DNA of 64,000 bases from NCEH01 sp002257205 (GCF_043195105.1 NZ_JBAFWO010000002.1), one strand, 5' to 3'; numbered from the stretch's first letter, positions 47,924 to 61,076 are shown. Program-made: numbers and translations. Notes: generated by a model from the letters alone, not told the origin.

Positions 47924-48303
47924 AGGCGAAACCTGTTTTCGATGAGGCGCAAGCGCCGTGTGGCGCCTCCTTCGGGAAGCGCTGGATGGGGTAGCGATAC
48001 GGCACGGGCATGCACCCTTTGCGACAGGGCTCCGCCCCGCGCGGCCGTGACGCGAAATGAAAATGCGCCTCCTTCTAGCCGAGGGCGTGGCGGGAAGCCA
48101 TTGAATCCGTGCAAAACCGCGCGCGCACCAGACCCGCGCCCCACGCCGGGGCCGGTCTCGGAGCGTCCGGGTCACTAAGACGCGAGGCGGTTGCGCCGGG
48201 CATGGCACCGGGGCGATGATCCCTGCGGGGCGGGATTGAACCTCGCGGCCGCCCGAGCCCGCAGGAAATGCGGTGCATCGGGCGCACTATCGGGAGACGC
48301 TTC
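47924..48303. promoter_or_regulatory. 380-bp leader region between helicase and superoxide dismutase genes
   Basis: Divergent promoters of the DEAD-box gene and the sod gene should lie here. On the minus side a stem GAGGCGC/GCGCCTC (47944-47969) lies about 20 bases before the helicase start and could regulate translation. No gene is visible. Confidence 0.45.
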
Positions 48304-49041
48304 ATGACATCCTCCTTCAGTCCCTCCGCGCCCGCGCCCTCCGCGCCGGAGTCGTCCGCGCCCGACGCGGGCTTGTCCCGCCGCGATGCGCTGGTGCTCG
48401 GCAGCGCCGCGATCGCCGCCAGCGTGTTCATGCCCCACGTGGCGCGGGCGGCGGCGCCGTTCGTAATACCTCCGCTGCCCTATGCGGAAGACGCGCTGGC
48501 GCCCACCATCTCGGCCCGCACCGTGGGCCTGCACTACGGCAAGCACACCAAGGGCTATTACGACAAGGTCAATGCCCTCTCGACCGGCAAGCCCTATGCC
48601 GACATGACGCTTTCGGAAATCGTCGTCGCCTCGAAGCAGGCGGGCGATACCGCCATGTTCAACCAGGCCGCCCAGGCGTGGAACCACGATCTGTATTGGG
48701 CGAGCTTCAAGGGGGGCCCAGCCGCGCCTACCGGGGCGTTTGCGAAAGCCGTCGAGGCGGACTTCAAATCGCTCGACGCGCTCAACCGCAAGATGGTCGA
48801 GACCGGCGACGGCGTGTTCGGCACTGGCTGGGCCTGGCTGGTGCGCGACGGCGATCGCCTGGCCGTGCTCGGCCTGAAGGACGGCGCCAACCCGCTACCC
48901 GACGGCAAGAAGGTGTTGCTCGGCATCGATGTGTGGGAGCACGCCTATTATCTCGACTATGAGAACAGGCGCACTGCCCATGTGGAAGCGGTGCTGAAGG
49001 ATCGTGTGAACTGGCAGGTGGTCGGCGACCGCTTCGCCTGA
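48304..49041 (+). CDS. sodB: exported Fe-type superoxide dismutase
   Basis: 245-residue superoxide dismutase. A twin-arginine-like signal (LSRRDALVLGSAAIAASVF) is followed by the SOD domain from about residue 52. Metal ligands are in LHYGKHTKG, WNHDLYW and DVWEHAYYLDY. The AWNHDLYW context and family form suggest iron, but metal choice is not certain. Export via Tat implies a folded enzyme acting in the periplasm. The start at 48304 (MTSSFSPS) was chosen over 48268. Confidence 0.9.
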   Translation: MTSSFSPSAPAPSAPESSAPDAGLSRRDALVLGSAAIAASVFMPHVARAAAPFVIPPLPYAEDALAPTISARTVGLHYGKHTKGYYDKVNALSTGKPYADMTLSEIVVASKQAGDTAMFNQAAQAWNHDLYWASFKGGPAAPTGAFAKAVEADFKSLDALNRKMVETGDGVFGTGWAWLVRDGDRLAVLGLKDGANPLPDGKKVLLGIDVWEHAYYLDYENRRTAHVEAVLKDRVNWQVVGDRFA

Positions 49042-49095
49042 GCGTGGCTCGCCCGTCCCCGGCGGCCCGCGCGGTCTGCGCGCGGGCGGTGCCGG

Positions 49096-50580
49096 TCAGA
49101 TGCCGATATCGTCCAGCTTGACGCCGGTGGTCTCGATGCGGAACTGCCAGGTGATCCAGGCGCCCAGCAGCGAGGTTGCGACCAGGATATAGAGCAGCGG
49201 CTTGGTGCCGAGGTCCAGCAGCAGGATCGGGAACAGGAAGGCGGTGAGCACCGCGCCGATCTTGGCGAAGGCGGCCGCAAATCCCGCGCCGCGCCCGCGG
49301 ATGTGGGTGGGAAATACCTCGCCGGCGAGAAGGTAGGTCTGCGCGTTCGGTCCCATGTTGGTCATGAAATTGAACAGCATGAAGCCGGTATAGATCAGGA
49401 AGATCTGCGCCCCGCCGGTATAGTCCACGGAGAAAGAGGCAATCAGCAGCCCCGCCGCGCAGCCGATGAAGCCGAACACCTGGAGCGGGATGCGCCCGAC
49501 CTTGTCCGCCAGCATGACGGCGGCGCAGATTCCGACGATCAGCAGCAGGTCGATGAAGGCCGCGCCCTCCGCCGCCAGCATGTCGCTGGCGATGATGTCG
49601 GTGAGGTCGTGGTTCACGCTGGCATGCGAGCCGATGGCGGCGGCGAGGATGGTGGGGGTGAAGATGCCGATGCCATAGGTGCCGAGATCCTGGAGGAACC
49701 AGGGCACGGAGGCGAGGATGGTGGCGCGCAGGTTCTTCGCCTTGAACAGGGCCCACAGGTTGCGCTCGTGGTGCGGATGGGCGTGGGGATGGCGCGCCTT
49801 GAGCTTGATTTCCTTAGGGTAGTCCGGCTTGCGCTTGAGCAGCTTGTGGACTTCGCGCTCGGCTTCCGCCATGCGGCCGTGGGCCGCCAGCCAATGGCCG
49901 CTCTCGGTCACGTAGAAGCGCCCGACTAGCACGATGACGGCGGGAATGATGGCGGTGGCATACATCATCCGCCACGCCGCAAGTTCCGGGGCGAAGGTGA
50001 GGATGAGATAGCCGACGCCGGTACCCACCAGGGCGCCCACCGCCTGGAAGCCGAAGGCGCTGAGCACCAGGCGGCCGCGCGCGCTGGAGGGAATGCTTTC
50101 CGAAATCACCAGATGGGCGGTGGGATAATCGCATCCCAGCGCCACGCCCACGCCGAACAGGAAGAACACCATCCAATAGAAATTCGGCGCCACAGACAGC
50201 AGCACCAGGAACAGGATGAACAGCGCCATCTCGGCGATGAACATCAGTTTTCGGCCGAACTGGTCCGCAAGGCCGCCGAGGAACAGGGCGCCGATCAGGA
50301 TGCCGAACAGGCTCGCCGCGCCGACCAGGCCGTGCTCGAACGCGCCCATGGAGAATTCCACCGCCATCAGCGGCATGGCGACGCCGGTCATGAACACGAC
50401 CAGACCCTCGAAGAATTTTCCCGCCGCCGCGAGCCCCCAAATGCGCCATTGCATGGCCGTCATGGGCGTTACGGAAACTTCCGTCCCGTCACGCCACAGC
50501 GGGCGCTCATCGATATATTCCTGAACGGAACGGGCTTCCACCGCCGGTGCCGATGGGTTCGGCATATGCATATCGTTCAT
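49096..50580 (-). CDS. MFS transporter, sugar-porter/aromatic-acid-like
   Basis: 494-residue membrane transporter with 12 predicted helices. The loop 2-3 motif is GGLADQFGRKLMF, and GEVFPTHIRGRGAGFAAAFA is the loop 10-11 region. A His-rich cytoplasmic loop (KARHPHAHPHHERN) lies between halves. The start at 50580 has GGGGGA upstream; about 100 residues of open frame further upstream were dropped. Substrate unknown; the sugar-porter family includes organic acid and phosphate symporters. Confidence 0.85.
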   Translation of the reverse strand: MNDMHMPNPSAPAVEARSVQEYIDERPLWRDGTEVSVTPMTAMQWRIWGLAAAGKFFEGLVVFMTGVAMPLMAVEFSMGAFEHGLVGAASLFGILIGALFLGGLADQFGRKLMFIAEMALFILFLVLLSVAPNFYWMVFFLFGVGVALGCDYPTAHLVISESIPSSARGRLVLSAFGFQAVGALVGTGVGYLILTFAPELAAWRMMYATAIIPAVIVLVGRFYVTESGHWLAAHGRMAEAEREVHKLLKRKPDYPKEIKLKARHPHAHPHHERNLWALFKAKNLRATILASVPWFLQDLGTYGIGIFTPTILAAAIGSHASVNHDLTDIIASDMLAAEGAAFIDLLLIVGICAAVMLADKVGRIPLQVFGFIGCAAGLLIASFSVDYTGGAQIFLIYTGFMLFNFMTNMGPNAQTYLLAGEVFPTHIRGRGAGFAAAFAKIGAVLTAFLFPILLLDLGTKPLLYILVATSLLGAWITWQFRIETTGVKLDDIGI

Positions 50581-50700
50581 GAGCAATCCCCCGCGATCCC
50601 CGCACAGATGCGCACCACAGATGAATACCGTATGACAGGGGTACCCTGGTGGCCGGGCGAACTCTCGGATATGAAAGGCTTTTACACGGGAGGCTCGGGG

Positions 50701-51420
50701 ATGGCGGCGTGTTTCGAAGGGCTCGGTCGGCCCATCTTTGCCCTTGCGGGATTGGCGCTCGCGGGCGTCGTGGCCGGATGCCAGGCGCCGGGGCCGAGCT
50801 GGGGCACGGGCGCCGTGGTGGAGACCGGGCCGTTCGACAGCGTTTCGGAAACGGTTGTCGGCATTCCTGCGCCGACCGCCGGGCCGCGCGTGTTCCAATG
50901 CAGCGGACCCTGGGCGCCCACCACCACGGAAGTCAATCTGATCGCCGATTTCGGCGCGCAGGCCATCACCCGCGCAGATGTGCAGGAGCCGGACGGCTCC
51001 ACCGGCCCCGGCTCGGTGCTGCTGGCGGGCGATTCAAAGCTTCGGGTCGATATCGCCTGGGCCGACGGGCTCGGCTACACCGTGCCGACCCGCGCCGCCT
51101 TCACCGAGGAAAGCGCCTGGAGCGTCGCCGGCGTGCGCATCGGCGCCTCGCTGGCCGATGTCGAGCGGGCGAACGGGCGCCCGTTCCGCATCCAGGGCTT
51201 CGGCGGCAATGCCGGCGGCGTGGTGGTGGACTGGCAGAAGGGCGCGCTCGGCAACATGCCCGGCCCGTGCCGGCTGGGCGTGCAGTTCGCGCTGACGGCG
51301 GAAGCCTCGAACGGCGGGCAGGCGAAGGTTTCCGGGCCGAAAATATTCCTGTCGTCCGATCCCAATATCCGCGCGCTGAAACCGATTGTCGGTCTGTTCT
51401 GGGTGAATTATCGCTGGTAA
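50701..51420 (+). CDS. hypothetical lipoprotein
   Basis: 239-residue protein. Signal peptide ALAGLALAGVVAGC ends in a lipobox with Cys near residue 24. The body (FQCSGPWAPTTTEVNLIADF) is not recognised. A GGGAGGC ribosome binding site favours the start at 50701 over the ATG at 50671. Probably an envelope protein. Confidence 0.68.
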   Translation: MAACFEGLGRPIFALAGLALAGVVAGCQAPGPSWGTGAVVETGPFDSVSETVVGIPAPTAGPRVFQCSGPWAPTTTEVNLIADFGAQAITRADVQEPDGSTGPGSVLLAGDSKLRVDIAWADGLGYTVPTRAAFTEESAWSVAGVRIGASLADVERANGRPFRIQGFGGNAGGVVVDWQKGALGNMPGPCRLGVQFALTAEASNGGQAKVSGPKIFLSSDPNIRALKPIVGLFWVNYRW

Positions 51421-51477
51421 GTCGCTAAGGCCGCGGATCCGCCGGGAGGGCTGGGGCGGCGTCAACGGAGACCTGTC

Positions 51478-51759
51478 ATGTCTAAAGCCAAGATGCCGGA
51501 GCGCAAGTCGTCCCGTCGCACACTCGTGCTCGCCTTCACCTTGGGCATCGCCTGCACGCTTGGTGCAAATGCGCTGATGTCCACGGCGCGCGCCAACCAG
51601 CCGTTCATGGACGCCGCGCTCGCCTCGCTGCGGGCGGCGCGCGCCAATTTGGTCCAAGCCGAGCCCAATAAGGGCGGACATCGCGACCGCGCCATCGAGC
51701 TGGTGGATGGCGCCATCAATCAGGTGGAGCTGGGTATCGCGTTCGCCGCCGGCCGGTGA
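51478..51759 (+). CDS. small conserved-looking exported protein
   Basis: 93-residue protein. A basic N-terminus (KMPERKSSRR) and one hydrophobic segment (TLVLAFTLGIACTLGANALM) precede a helical region ALASLRAARANLVQAEPNKG. The helix pattern recurs in small uncharacterised proteins of proteobacteria. Signal anchor or cleaved signal cannot be separated. Function unknown. Confidence 0.65.
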   Translation: MSKAKMPERKSSRRTLVLAFTLGIACTLGANALMSTARANQPFMDAALASLRAARANLVQAEPNKGGHRDRAIELVDGAINQVELGIAFAAGR

Positions 51760-51868
51760 GCTGGCGCGCTTCACCTGCGCGTTCAGCAAAGATCAGCGGC
51801 TGACAGTGGAAAAAAGGTCGCCACTGCCAGCCGCCAGTCCACCGCAAGCCCCCCGACTTGCGATGATT

Positions 51869-53197
51869 TCAGGCGCCCGGCGCGATCCGCGAGGGGTAGG
51901 CGAGCGCGGTCTCGCACCATTTCGCGACGCGCAGCAGCTTCACGTCCTCGCCGAACGGCGCCACCAGCTGGATGCCGAGCGGCAGGCCGCGCGGCCCGGT
52001 TCCTGCCGGCAAAGCGATGGCAGGCACGCCGATCGTGGTCCACGGCACGCACAGGCCGGGATCGCCGGTTTCGCCAAGCCCCTCGGGGGCTTCTCCCGTC
52101 GCCGGCGCGGTCAGCAGAGCATCGAAGCCCGCGAGCACGCGCGTGAACTCCGCCCGTAGCGCCAATTGCGCCGCGCGGGCAGCAAGATAATCGGTGGCCG
52201 TGATCGCGGCGCCCCGCTCCACCAGCGCTTGCAGGCGGGCGGAGGTCTTGTCCGGGAAACGGGCCACCAGATCACCGAAATTGGCCGCACCCTCAGCGCC
52301 GCACACGGTCGCGGAAATCGCCGGCAACTCGGCGAACGCCTCCGGCAGCGTCACCGCCTGCACCGTGGCGCCCGAACCGGCGAACCGCGCCGCCGCCATC
52401 TCCATGAGCGCGATCTGGCTGTCCTCCAGCGCCGGCGCACCGGCCGGGCGAAGCCAAGCGATGCGCGGCGCCGGGAAGGGCGTGACGCCAGCGACGCCGA
52501 ACGGGAAAATCGTGCGCCGCGCGGTGCCGGGCCCACCCGCCAGCAGTGACAGCACGAAGGCGGCATCGTCCACGCTGCGGGCGAACAGGCCGAGATGGTC
52601 CAGAGATTGGGAGAGATCGTGCACGCCCTTGAGGGCGATGGTGCCATGGCTCGGCTTTAGCCCGACCACGCCGCAATAGGCGGCAGGGCGCAGGATCGAG
52701 CCCAGGGTCTGGGTGCCCAGCGCCACCTGCACCGAGCCGCTGGCGACCGAGGCCGCCGAGCCCGAGGAGGAGCCGCCGGGCGTGTGGCCGAGATTCCAGG
52801 GATTGCGGGTAGGGCCGGGCTCGCGCCAGGCGAATTCGGTGGTGATGGTCTTGCCGAGGATCGTCGCGCCGAGATCCTTCAGGCGGCCAACCACATACGC
52901 GTCCTCCGCCGGCTGATGGTCCGCATAGACGGCCGAGCCATAGGTGGTGGGCATGTCGGCGGTGGCGATGAGGTCCTTCACGCCGACCGCGACGCCGGTG
53001 AGCGGCCCGGCGCCAGAGGTCGCGCCCTGTGTCGCGGAAGGCGCTTCGGCGGGGAGATGGGCGAAGGCACGAAGCTCACCTTCCAGGGCGCGCGCGCGCG
53101 CATGGCTGGCGGCGATCAGATCCTGGGGCAAAGCTTCGCCTGCGGCCAGGGCGCGCACGATGTCGAGCACGCCGGCGCTGGTCTTGAGGGCGGTCAT
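51869..53197 (-). CDS. amidase (amidase signature family)
   Basis: 442-residue amidase. The Ser-cisSer-Lys triad is visible in GVKDLIATADMPTT (Lys), GGSSSGSAASVASG (cis-Ser) and GTQTLGSILRPAAYCG (nucleophile Ser). It hydrolyses an unidentified amide. It lies 238 bases after the ABC-transporter binding-protein gene on the same strand, so the importer may supply its substrate; this is inference. The start at 53197 was chosen over 53257. Confidence 0.88.
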   Translation of the reverse strand: MTALKTSAGVLDIVRALAAGEALPQDLIAASHARARALEGELRAFAHLPAEAPSATQGATSGAGPLTGVAVGVKDLIATADMPTTYGSAVYADHQPAEDAYVVGRLKDLGATILGKTITTEFAWREPGPTRNPWNLGHTPGGSSSGSAASVASGSVQVALGTQTLGSILRPAAYCGVVGLKPSHGTIALKGVHDLSQSLDHLGLFARSVDDAAFVLSLLAGGPGTARRTIFPFGVAGVTPFPAPRIAWLRPAGAPALEDSQIALMEMAAARFAGSGATVQAVTLPEAFAELPAISATVCGAEGAANFGDLVARFPDKTSARLQALVERGAAITATDYLAARAAQLALRAEFTRVLAGFDALLTAPATGEAPEGLGETGDPGLCVPWTTIGVPAIALPAGTGPRGLPLGIQLVAPFGEDVKLLRVAKWCETALAYPSRIAPGA

Positions 53198-53435
53198 GGG
53201 AAGGTCCGGAGCGGGAGGAATGCAGGCGGGACGCATCGTCCGGGCGGGCGGGACCACGCCATGCGCGGCGCGGGTGGGTTACCTTCCTTTGGAAGGGCGC
53301 ACCGGTGGCGCGGCGCCATGGCCGAGATGTGCCGGTCCCGGGTCGAGGTCCGTGAAGCGAGGTCCGTGAAGCGGGGCTCCGGCGGCGAAGGGTGAGAACC
53401 CCGCCGAAGCCCCCTGACGCACGAAAGTCTGCGCG

Positions 53436-54419
53436 TCAGTTCGTGGGCATGGCCATGGCCTTGTCCATATAGGTGCGCGGCACGAAGGTCTTGTAGTCGG
53501 GCTGGCCGGAGAGATTGCCGAGCGCGATCTGGGTGTCGAGCGCGAGGGTCAGCGCGGCCGGGGTAATGTCGACGCTGGTGGGATAGACGTTGTCAGCCAG
53601 CATGCGCTTGGTGGCGGCGGCGACCACATCGGGATCAAGCTTCGGGAATTCCTTCTGCGCGATCTCGATGGTGCGGGCCTCATTCTTGTGCATGAAGCGA
53701 ACCGCCATCTCCAGGCCGTTGGTCAGGCGCTGGGCGAGATCGGGATCGACATCGGTGCGGGCGGTGATGGTGGAGAACGCATAGGGGCCGTACAGCTTGG
53801 GAAAGCCGAGCACGACCTTCATGCCCTTGGCCACCACCTGGTCGAGGCCGGGTTCGTACATGACCGCGACCTTGGCCTGGCCGGCGACGAAGGGACCGGG
53901 CTCGGTGCCGAGCGGAACCTGGATCATCTCCACGTCCTTATTGGCATCCATGCCGTTTTCCTTCATCAGCTTGATGAGCAGCGAGGTGCTGGTGGTGGGC
54001 ATCAAGCCGGTGACGATCTTCTGGCCCTTCAGGTCCTTGACGCTGTCGAACTTGAAGTCGGGCGTCGCGGCGATCCACACGGCGGCACCATTCACCACAT
54101 TGGCGATGGTGTTCACCGGCGCGCCCTTGGAAGCGGCGATCGCCGTCCATTCCGGGCCGTGCAGGGAGAATTGCGCGCTCTTCGAGATCACGGCCGAGAG
54201 GGCGACCGAGCCCGAGCCGGCGCTTTCCTTGGAGAGATCAAGGCCCTGCTTTTCGAAGAAGCCCTCGTCCATGGCCACGTAGAGCGGGAGATAGAGCATG
54301 GACTGGAAGGCCTGGGAAATGGTGGCCTTCTTCATTTCCACGGCGGAGGCCGGAGCGAGCGCGGCGGAGGAAAGCGCAAGGGCGAGGGAAAAGGCGCCCA
54401 GTTTCGGCAAAAATGTCAT
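53436..54419 (-). CDS. ABC transporter substrate-binding protein, NMT1/THI5-like
   Basis: 327-residue periplasmic receptor of the NitT/TauT family. Signal peptide (SLALALSSAALAPASA) then MLYLPLYVAMDEGFFEKQG, the family opening. It serves the permease and ATPase encoded upstream, with 26 bases to the permease stop. Relatives bind sulfonates, nitrate, pyrimidines or aromatic acids; the ligand cannot be read here. Confidence 0.88.
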   Translation of the reverse strand: MTFLPKLGAFSLALALSSAALAPASAVEMKKATISQAFQSMLYLPLYVAMDEGFFEKQGLDLSKESAGSGSVALSAVISKSAQFSLHGPEWTAIAASKGAPVNTIANVVNGAAVWIAATPDFKFDSVKDLKGQKIVTGLMPTTSTSLLIKLMKENGMDANKDVEMIQVPLGTEPGPFVAGQAKVAVMYEPGLDQVVAKGMKVVLGFPKLYGPYAFSTITARTDVDPDLAQRLTNGLEMAVRFMHKNEARTIEIAQKEFPKLDPDVVAAATKRMLADNVYPTSVDITPAALTLALDTQIALGNLSGQPDYKTFVPRTYMDKAMAMPTN

Positions 54420-54445
54420 GTCGGCGTATCTCCTGAAGGAAGAGG

Positions 54446-55300
54446 TCAAACGTTGATCTGGGAACCGCCCATCTGTTGCTTCCAGGGAAGCAGGCGCTGT
54501 TCGGTGATTTCGACCATGTGGTAGAAGATGAAGCCCACCAGCATCAGCGTGAACAGGCCAGCCCAGACTGTATTGAGGTCATACAGGCTTGAGGCGACAT
54601 AGATCACATGGCCGAGGCCGTGCTGGGAGGAGATGAATTCGCCCACCACGGCACCCACCAGCGCGAAGCCGATATTGATGCGGAAGGTGGCGATGATGGC
54701 CGGCAACGTGGACGGCGTGATCACCCGCTTGAAGATCTGGTGCTTGCTGGCGCCCATGGAGAACAGCAGCGCTTGCAGATCCTTGTCCGCGTCCTTCGCC
54801 GCCTGATAGGCGGTGATGAGCGCGACGATGGAGGTGAGCGAGATGGCGAGCGCCACCTTGGATGTCAGCCCGGTGCCGAACCACAGGATGATGATCGGCG
54901 CGAGCGCGATCTTCGGCACCGAATTGATGGCTGCGATGAACGGCTCCACCAAGCGGGCGACGAAGGCCGAATACCAGAGCGTCAGCCCGATCACCGAGCC
55001 GATCACGGTGCCGAAGGCAAAGCCGAGGATCGCCTCGAACACCGTATAGCCGGTGTCGACGAACAGCGAGCCGTCGGCGACCATCGAGACCAGCACGTGC
55101 AGCACGCCGCTCGGCTGTCCCACGAGGAAGGCATTGAGCCATTCCATCCGCACCGCCATTTCCCAGAGCAGGAAGAAGGCGACGACGGCCAGGATCTGCA
55201 GCGCGCTGCGGCCGGCCGTGGAATCGAAGACATTGCGCCGCTTGCTGGCACGCAGGTGCCTGCGGACGCTGGTTTTTGCGAGTTGAGCCATCTCAGTCAT
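54446..55300 (-). CDS. ABC transporter permease, NitT/TauT type
   Basis: 284-residue membrane permease with about six helices. The ATPase coupling loop lies in GASKHQIFKRVITPSTLPA (EAA-like). Starts at 55300 (MTEMAQLAKTS), overlapping the ATPase stop as ATGA. It forms the channel of the importer. Confidence 0.9.
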   Translation of the reverse strand: MTEMAQLAKTSVRRHLRASKRRNVFDSTAGRSALQILAVVAFFLLWEMAVRMEWLNAFLVGQPSGVLHVLVSMVADGSLFVDTGYTVFEAILGFAFGTVIGSVIGLTLWYSAFVARLVEPFIAAINSVPKIALAPIIILWFGTGLTSKVALAISLTSIVALITAYQAAKDADKDLQALLFSMGASKHQIFKRVITPSTLPAIIATFRINIGFALVGAVVGEFISSQHGLGHVIYVASSLYDLNTVWAGLFTLMLVGFIFYHMVEITEQRLLPWKQQMGGSQINV

Positions 55301-56079
55301 GCGCTCGCCCTGGTCTGAATATCGAGTTCCGCACACAGCGTGTTGAAATAGCCCGAGAAACGCGGGTCGCTGCGCGCTGCGATGGGGGAATGCTCGTTGA
55401 GCGCGATATCGTGAACCGCCTTCACCCGGGCCGGGCGCTGGCTGAGCACGACCACGCGCTTGGAGAGCGCGACCGCCTCGTCGATGTCGTGGGTGACGAG
55501 AATCACGGTCTTGTGGAAGGTCTCCACCGCTTCCATCAGGATGCCTTCCAGATAGAGGCGGGTCTGGTAGTCGAGCGCGGAGAACGGCTCGTCCAGGAGC
55601 AGGATGTCGGGGTCCAGCACCAGGGTGCGGATCAGCGCCACGCGCTGGCGCATGCCGCCCGAGAGCATCTTGGGATAGGCGTTCTCGAAGCCCGACAGGC
55701 CGAAGGTGGACAGATATTCGCGGGCCGTATCCATGGCCTGGCGCGGATCGACGCCCTTCGTCTCCAGCCCGAGCAGGACGTTGTCCAGCACCGTGCGCCA
55801 GGGGAAGAGCAGATCCTTCTGCATCATGTAGCCGACCTTGCCACGCAGGCTGTCCACCTCCTGGCCGCGATACATGAGCATGCCTTCGTCTGGGTCGACG
55901 AGACCGGCGATGATGTTGAACACCGTCGTCTTGCCGCAGCCGCTGGGGCCGATGATGCTGACGAAGTCGCGTTCGTGGATGTCGAAGGTCAGGCCATCGA
56001 GCACCTGGGTGGGACCCTGCTTTCCGGGAAAGCTCTTTCGGATGCCGTTGAGGCGCAGTTGCACTTTAGGTGATGACAT
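55297..56079 (-). CDS. ABC transporter ATP-binding protein, NitT/TauT type
   Basis: 260-residue ATPase with Walker A GPSGCGKTT, ABC signature LSGGMRQRVAL, Walker B LLLDEPFSALD and switch His in VTHDIDEA. First gene of the importer operon. The start at 56079 (MSSPKVQLRL) was chosen; about 50 more codons are open upstream but do not resemble the family. Confidence 0.92.
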   Translation of the reverse strand: MSSPKVQLRLNGIRKSFPGKQGPTQVLDGLTFDIHERDFVSIIGPSGCGKTTVFNIIAGLVDPDEGMLMYRGQEVDSLRGKVGYMMQKDLLFPWRTVLDNVLLGLETKGVDPRQAMDTAREYLSTFGLSGFENAYPKMLSGGMRQRVALIRTLVLDPDILLLDEPFSALDYQTRLYLEGILMEAVETFHKTVILVTHDIDEAVALSKRVVVLSQRPARVKAVHDIALNEHSPIAARSDPRFSGYFNTLCAELDIQTRASA

Positions 56080-56381
56080 GGCGTCTCCTGTCTGCCGCCA
56101 GTCCATAGGCAACCGCTGTGCCACACGGAAAAAATGTTGCAGCGCAAGGAACTTCGGGTTCGTGAGGCTGACGTCCCATAAATAGGCACATCGTTTAATG
56201 CCCGCCTTTGAGGCAGGTGCCGCGTTTTCATGCATAATGAATGCAAAATCACAACGCCGTTACGGCACCCGTGCATTTTGCTGTCGGCCGGGGCACCATG
56301 GCGCGCGAAGCGGACCGGATCGCGGTGTGGCGCGACGCGGCGCGCGTGCCCACCGCACCGCGCGCGTGGAGGATAGGGCGC
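56080..56381. promoter_or_regulatory. 302-bp divergent region between ABC operon and methyltransferase
   Basis: Contains a 15-bp palindrome TGCATaatgaATGCA at 56231-56245, suited to a dimeric regulator. GCAAAAT (56243-56249) and a distant ATTTTGC are also complementary. No gene called; the methyltransferase start at 56382 has GGAGGAT upstream. Confidence 0.4.
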
Positions 56382-57068
56382 ATGGATTGGGTTTCGTTCT
56401 GGGACGGCGCCAATGCGATCTATGTGAACGAGCGCCACAAGAGCGTGCATTATGAACGCTTGGTGGCGGATCTCGCGTACTTCGTGCCTGGCCCTTCGGC
56501 GCGGGTGCTCGATTATGGCTGCGGCGAAGCCCTGGCGGCGCAAGCCATGGCGCGAACCTGCGCGCATCTCACCTTGAGCGACGCCGCGCCGAGCGTGCGG
56601 GAAAAGCTGAAAGCGCGCTTATCAGCGGATTCCGCGCTCTCGGTCCTGTCGATCGAGGCGGTGGAGGCGTTGCCGGACGGGAGCTTTGACCTCGTGATCG
56701 TCAATTCGTTGGTGCAATATCTTTCCCGCGCCCAGCTCGAAGGGCTGCTCGCGCTGTTTCACCGCCTGCTGGCACCCGGCGGCAGGCTGCTGCTGGCGGA
56801 TGTGATTCCCCCCGGCGTCGGCGCGGCGCGCGATGCGGCGGCGCTGCTCTCCTTCGCGGCACGGGAAGGATTCTTCTTCGCCGCCGTCCTGGGTCTCGCC
56901 CGCACGGCGGTTTCGCCCTATCGCAAGCTGCGGGCCGATCTTGGGCTCGCCACCTATGAGGAAGCCGATGTGCTCGCCATGCTGAAGGCCGCCGGCTTCG
57001 CCGCCACGCGCCATCGGCCGAACGTGGGGCACAACCAGGCCCGCATGGCGTTTCTCGCGACCCGCTGA
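56382..57068 (+). CDS. class I SAM-dependent methyltransferase
   Basis: 228-residue methyltransferase. SAM motif I is VLDYGCGEALAAQAMA, the post-motif acid is LTLSDAAP, and motif III region is LLAPGGRLLLADVIPP. The start at 56382 (MDWVSFWDGAN) was chosen for the GGAGGAT site; a longer frame begins at 56241. Neighbouring GtrA may suggest a glycan or lipid target, but this is weak. Confidence 0.82.
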   Translation: MDWVSFWDGANAIYVNERHKSVHYERLVADLAYFVPGPSARVLDYGCGEALAAQAMARTCAHLTLSDAAPSVREKLKARLSADSALSVLSIEAVEALPDGSFDLVIVNSLVQYLSRAQLEGLLALFHRLLAPGGRLLLADVIPPGVGAARDAAALLSFAAREGFFFAAVLGLARTAVSPYRKLRADLGLATYEEADVLAMLKAAGFAATRHRPNVGHNQARMAFLATR

Positions 57069-57075
57069 GGCAAGG

Positions 57076-57543
57076 TCAGCTTGCTTCCGGTCGCGGGCGT
57101 TTCTCCGCGAACGCCCACACCCGGTAGCCGGTGAAGGTCCAGCACAGCACCAGCGCGCTGGTGAGGAATTGTGCCAGCAGATAGAACACGCCGAGCCGGT
57201 GCACGAACACGTCCATCAGCACCCCGTTCAGCACGAACGCCACGCCCGCGACCGCGAAATAGCGCGGCATCGCGCCGGCATGGGAGCGGGTGGACTTGAA
57301 GGTGAAGCGGCTGTTGAGCGTATAGGTCACGCAGCTGCCCACCACGAATCCCACCAGCGAGGCGGAGACCGGCCCCACCACCTCCCATTCCACCAGCGCG
57401 CTCAACACCAGGAAATGGAAGAACAGCGCCGTGAACCCGACCCCGAGAAAGGTGGCGAGCTGGATCAGCAGGGGACGGTATTGAGATAAGATATGGCCGA
57501 AAGGCAGGGGCACGGGACTGCGGACTCCGGAGCATGGGGCCAT
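57076..57543 (-). CDS. GtrA family membrane protein
   Basis: 155-residue protein (187 if started at 57639) with four transmembrane helices. LATFLGVGFTALFFHFLV and LNSRFTFKSTRSH are typical of GtrA, which assists undecaprenyl-linked sugar transfer in some bacteria. An internal start at 57543 (MAPCSGVR) fits the family length and has GGAAGA upstream. It is convergent with the methyltransferase gene, seven bases apart. Confidence 0.82.
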   Translation of the reverse strand: MAPCSGVRSPVPLPFGHILSQYRPLLIQLATFLGVGFTALFFHFLVLSALVEWEVVGPVSASLVGFVVGSCVTYTLNSRFTFKSTRSHAGAMPRYFAVAGVAFVLNGVLMDVFVHRLGVFYLLAQFLTSALVLCWTFTGYRVWAFAEKRPRPEAS

Positions 57544-57713
57544 GGAGGCGTCTTCCGTCGCGTCCAAATATGGTCTAAGGAAGCCCAATAGCGCGTCGGG
57601 AAGAGATAATTCAACGCCCTGCGCCGCGTCTGCCGTCATTCGCGACGGTTTCCATTCCTCAGGGGCGCGCTTCCCGCGGCCCTTTTTTTGCGCCCGCTGA
57701 GCGCCCGCGAGAC

Positions 57714-61076
<3,363 letters not shown>

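Noticed and set aside
47924..48208. N-terminal extension of the DEAD-box helicase frame
   Set aside because: Arg-rich and unlike the family; TTG 47923 gives the expected N-terminus.
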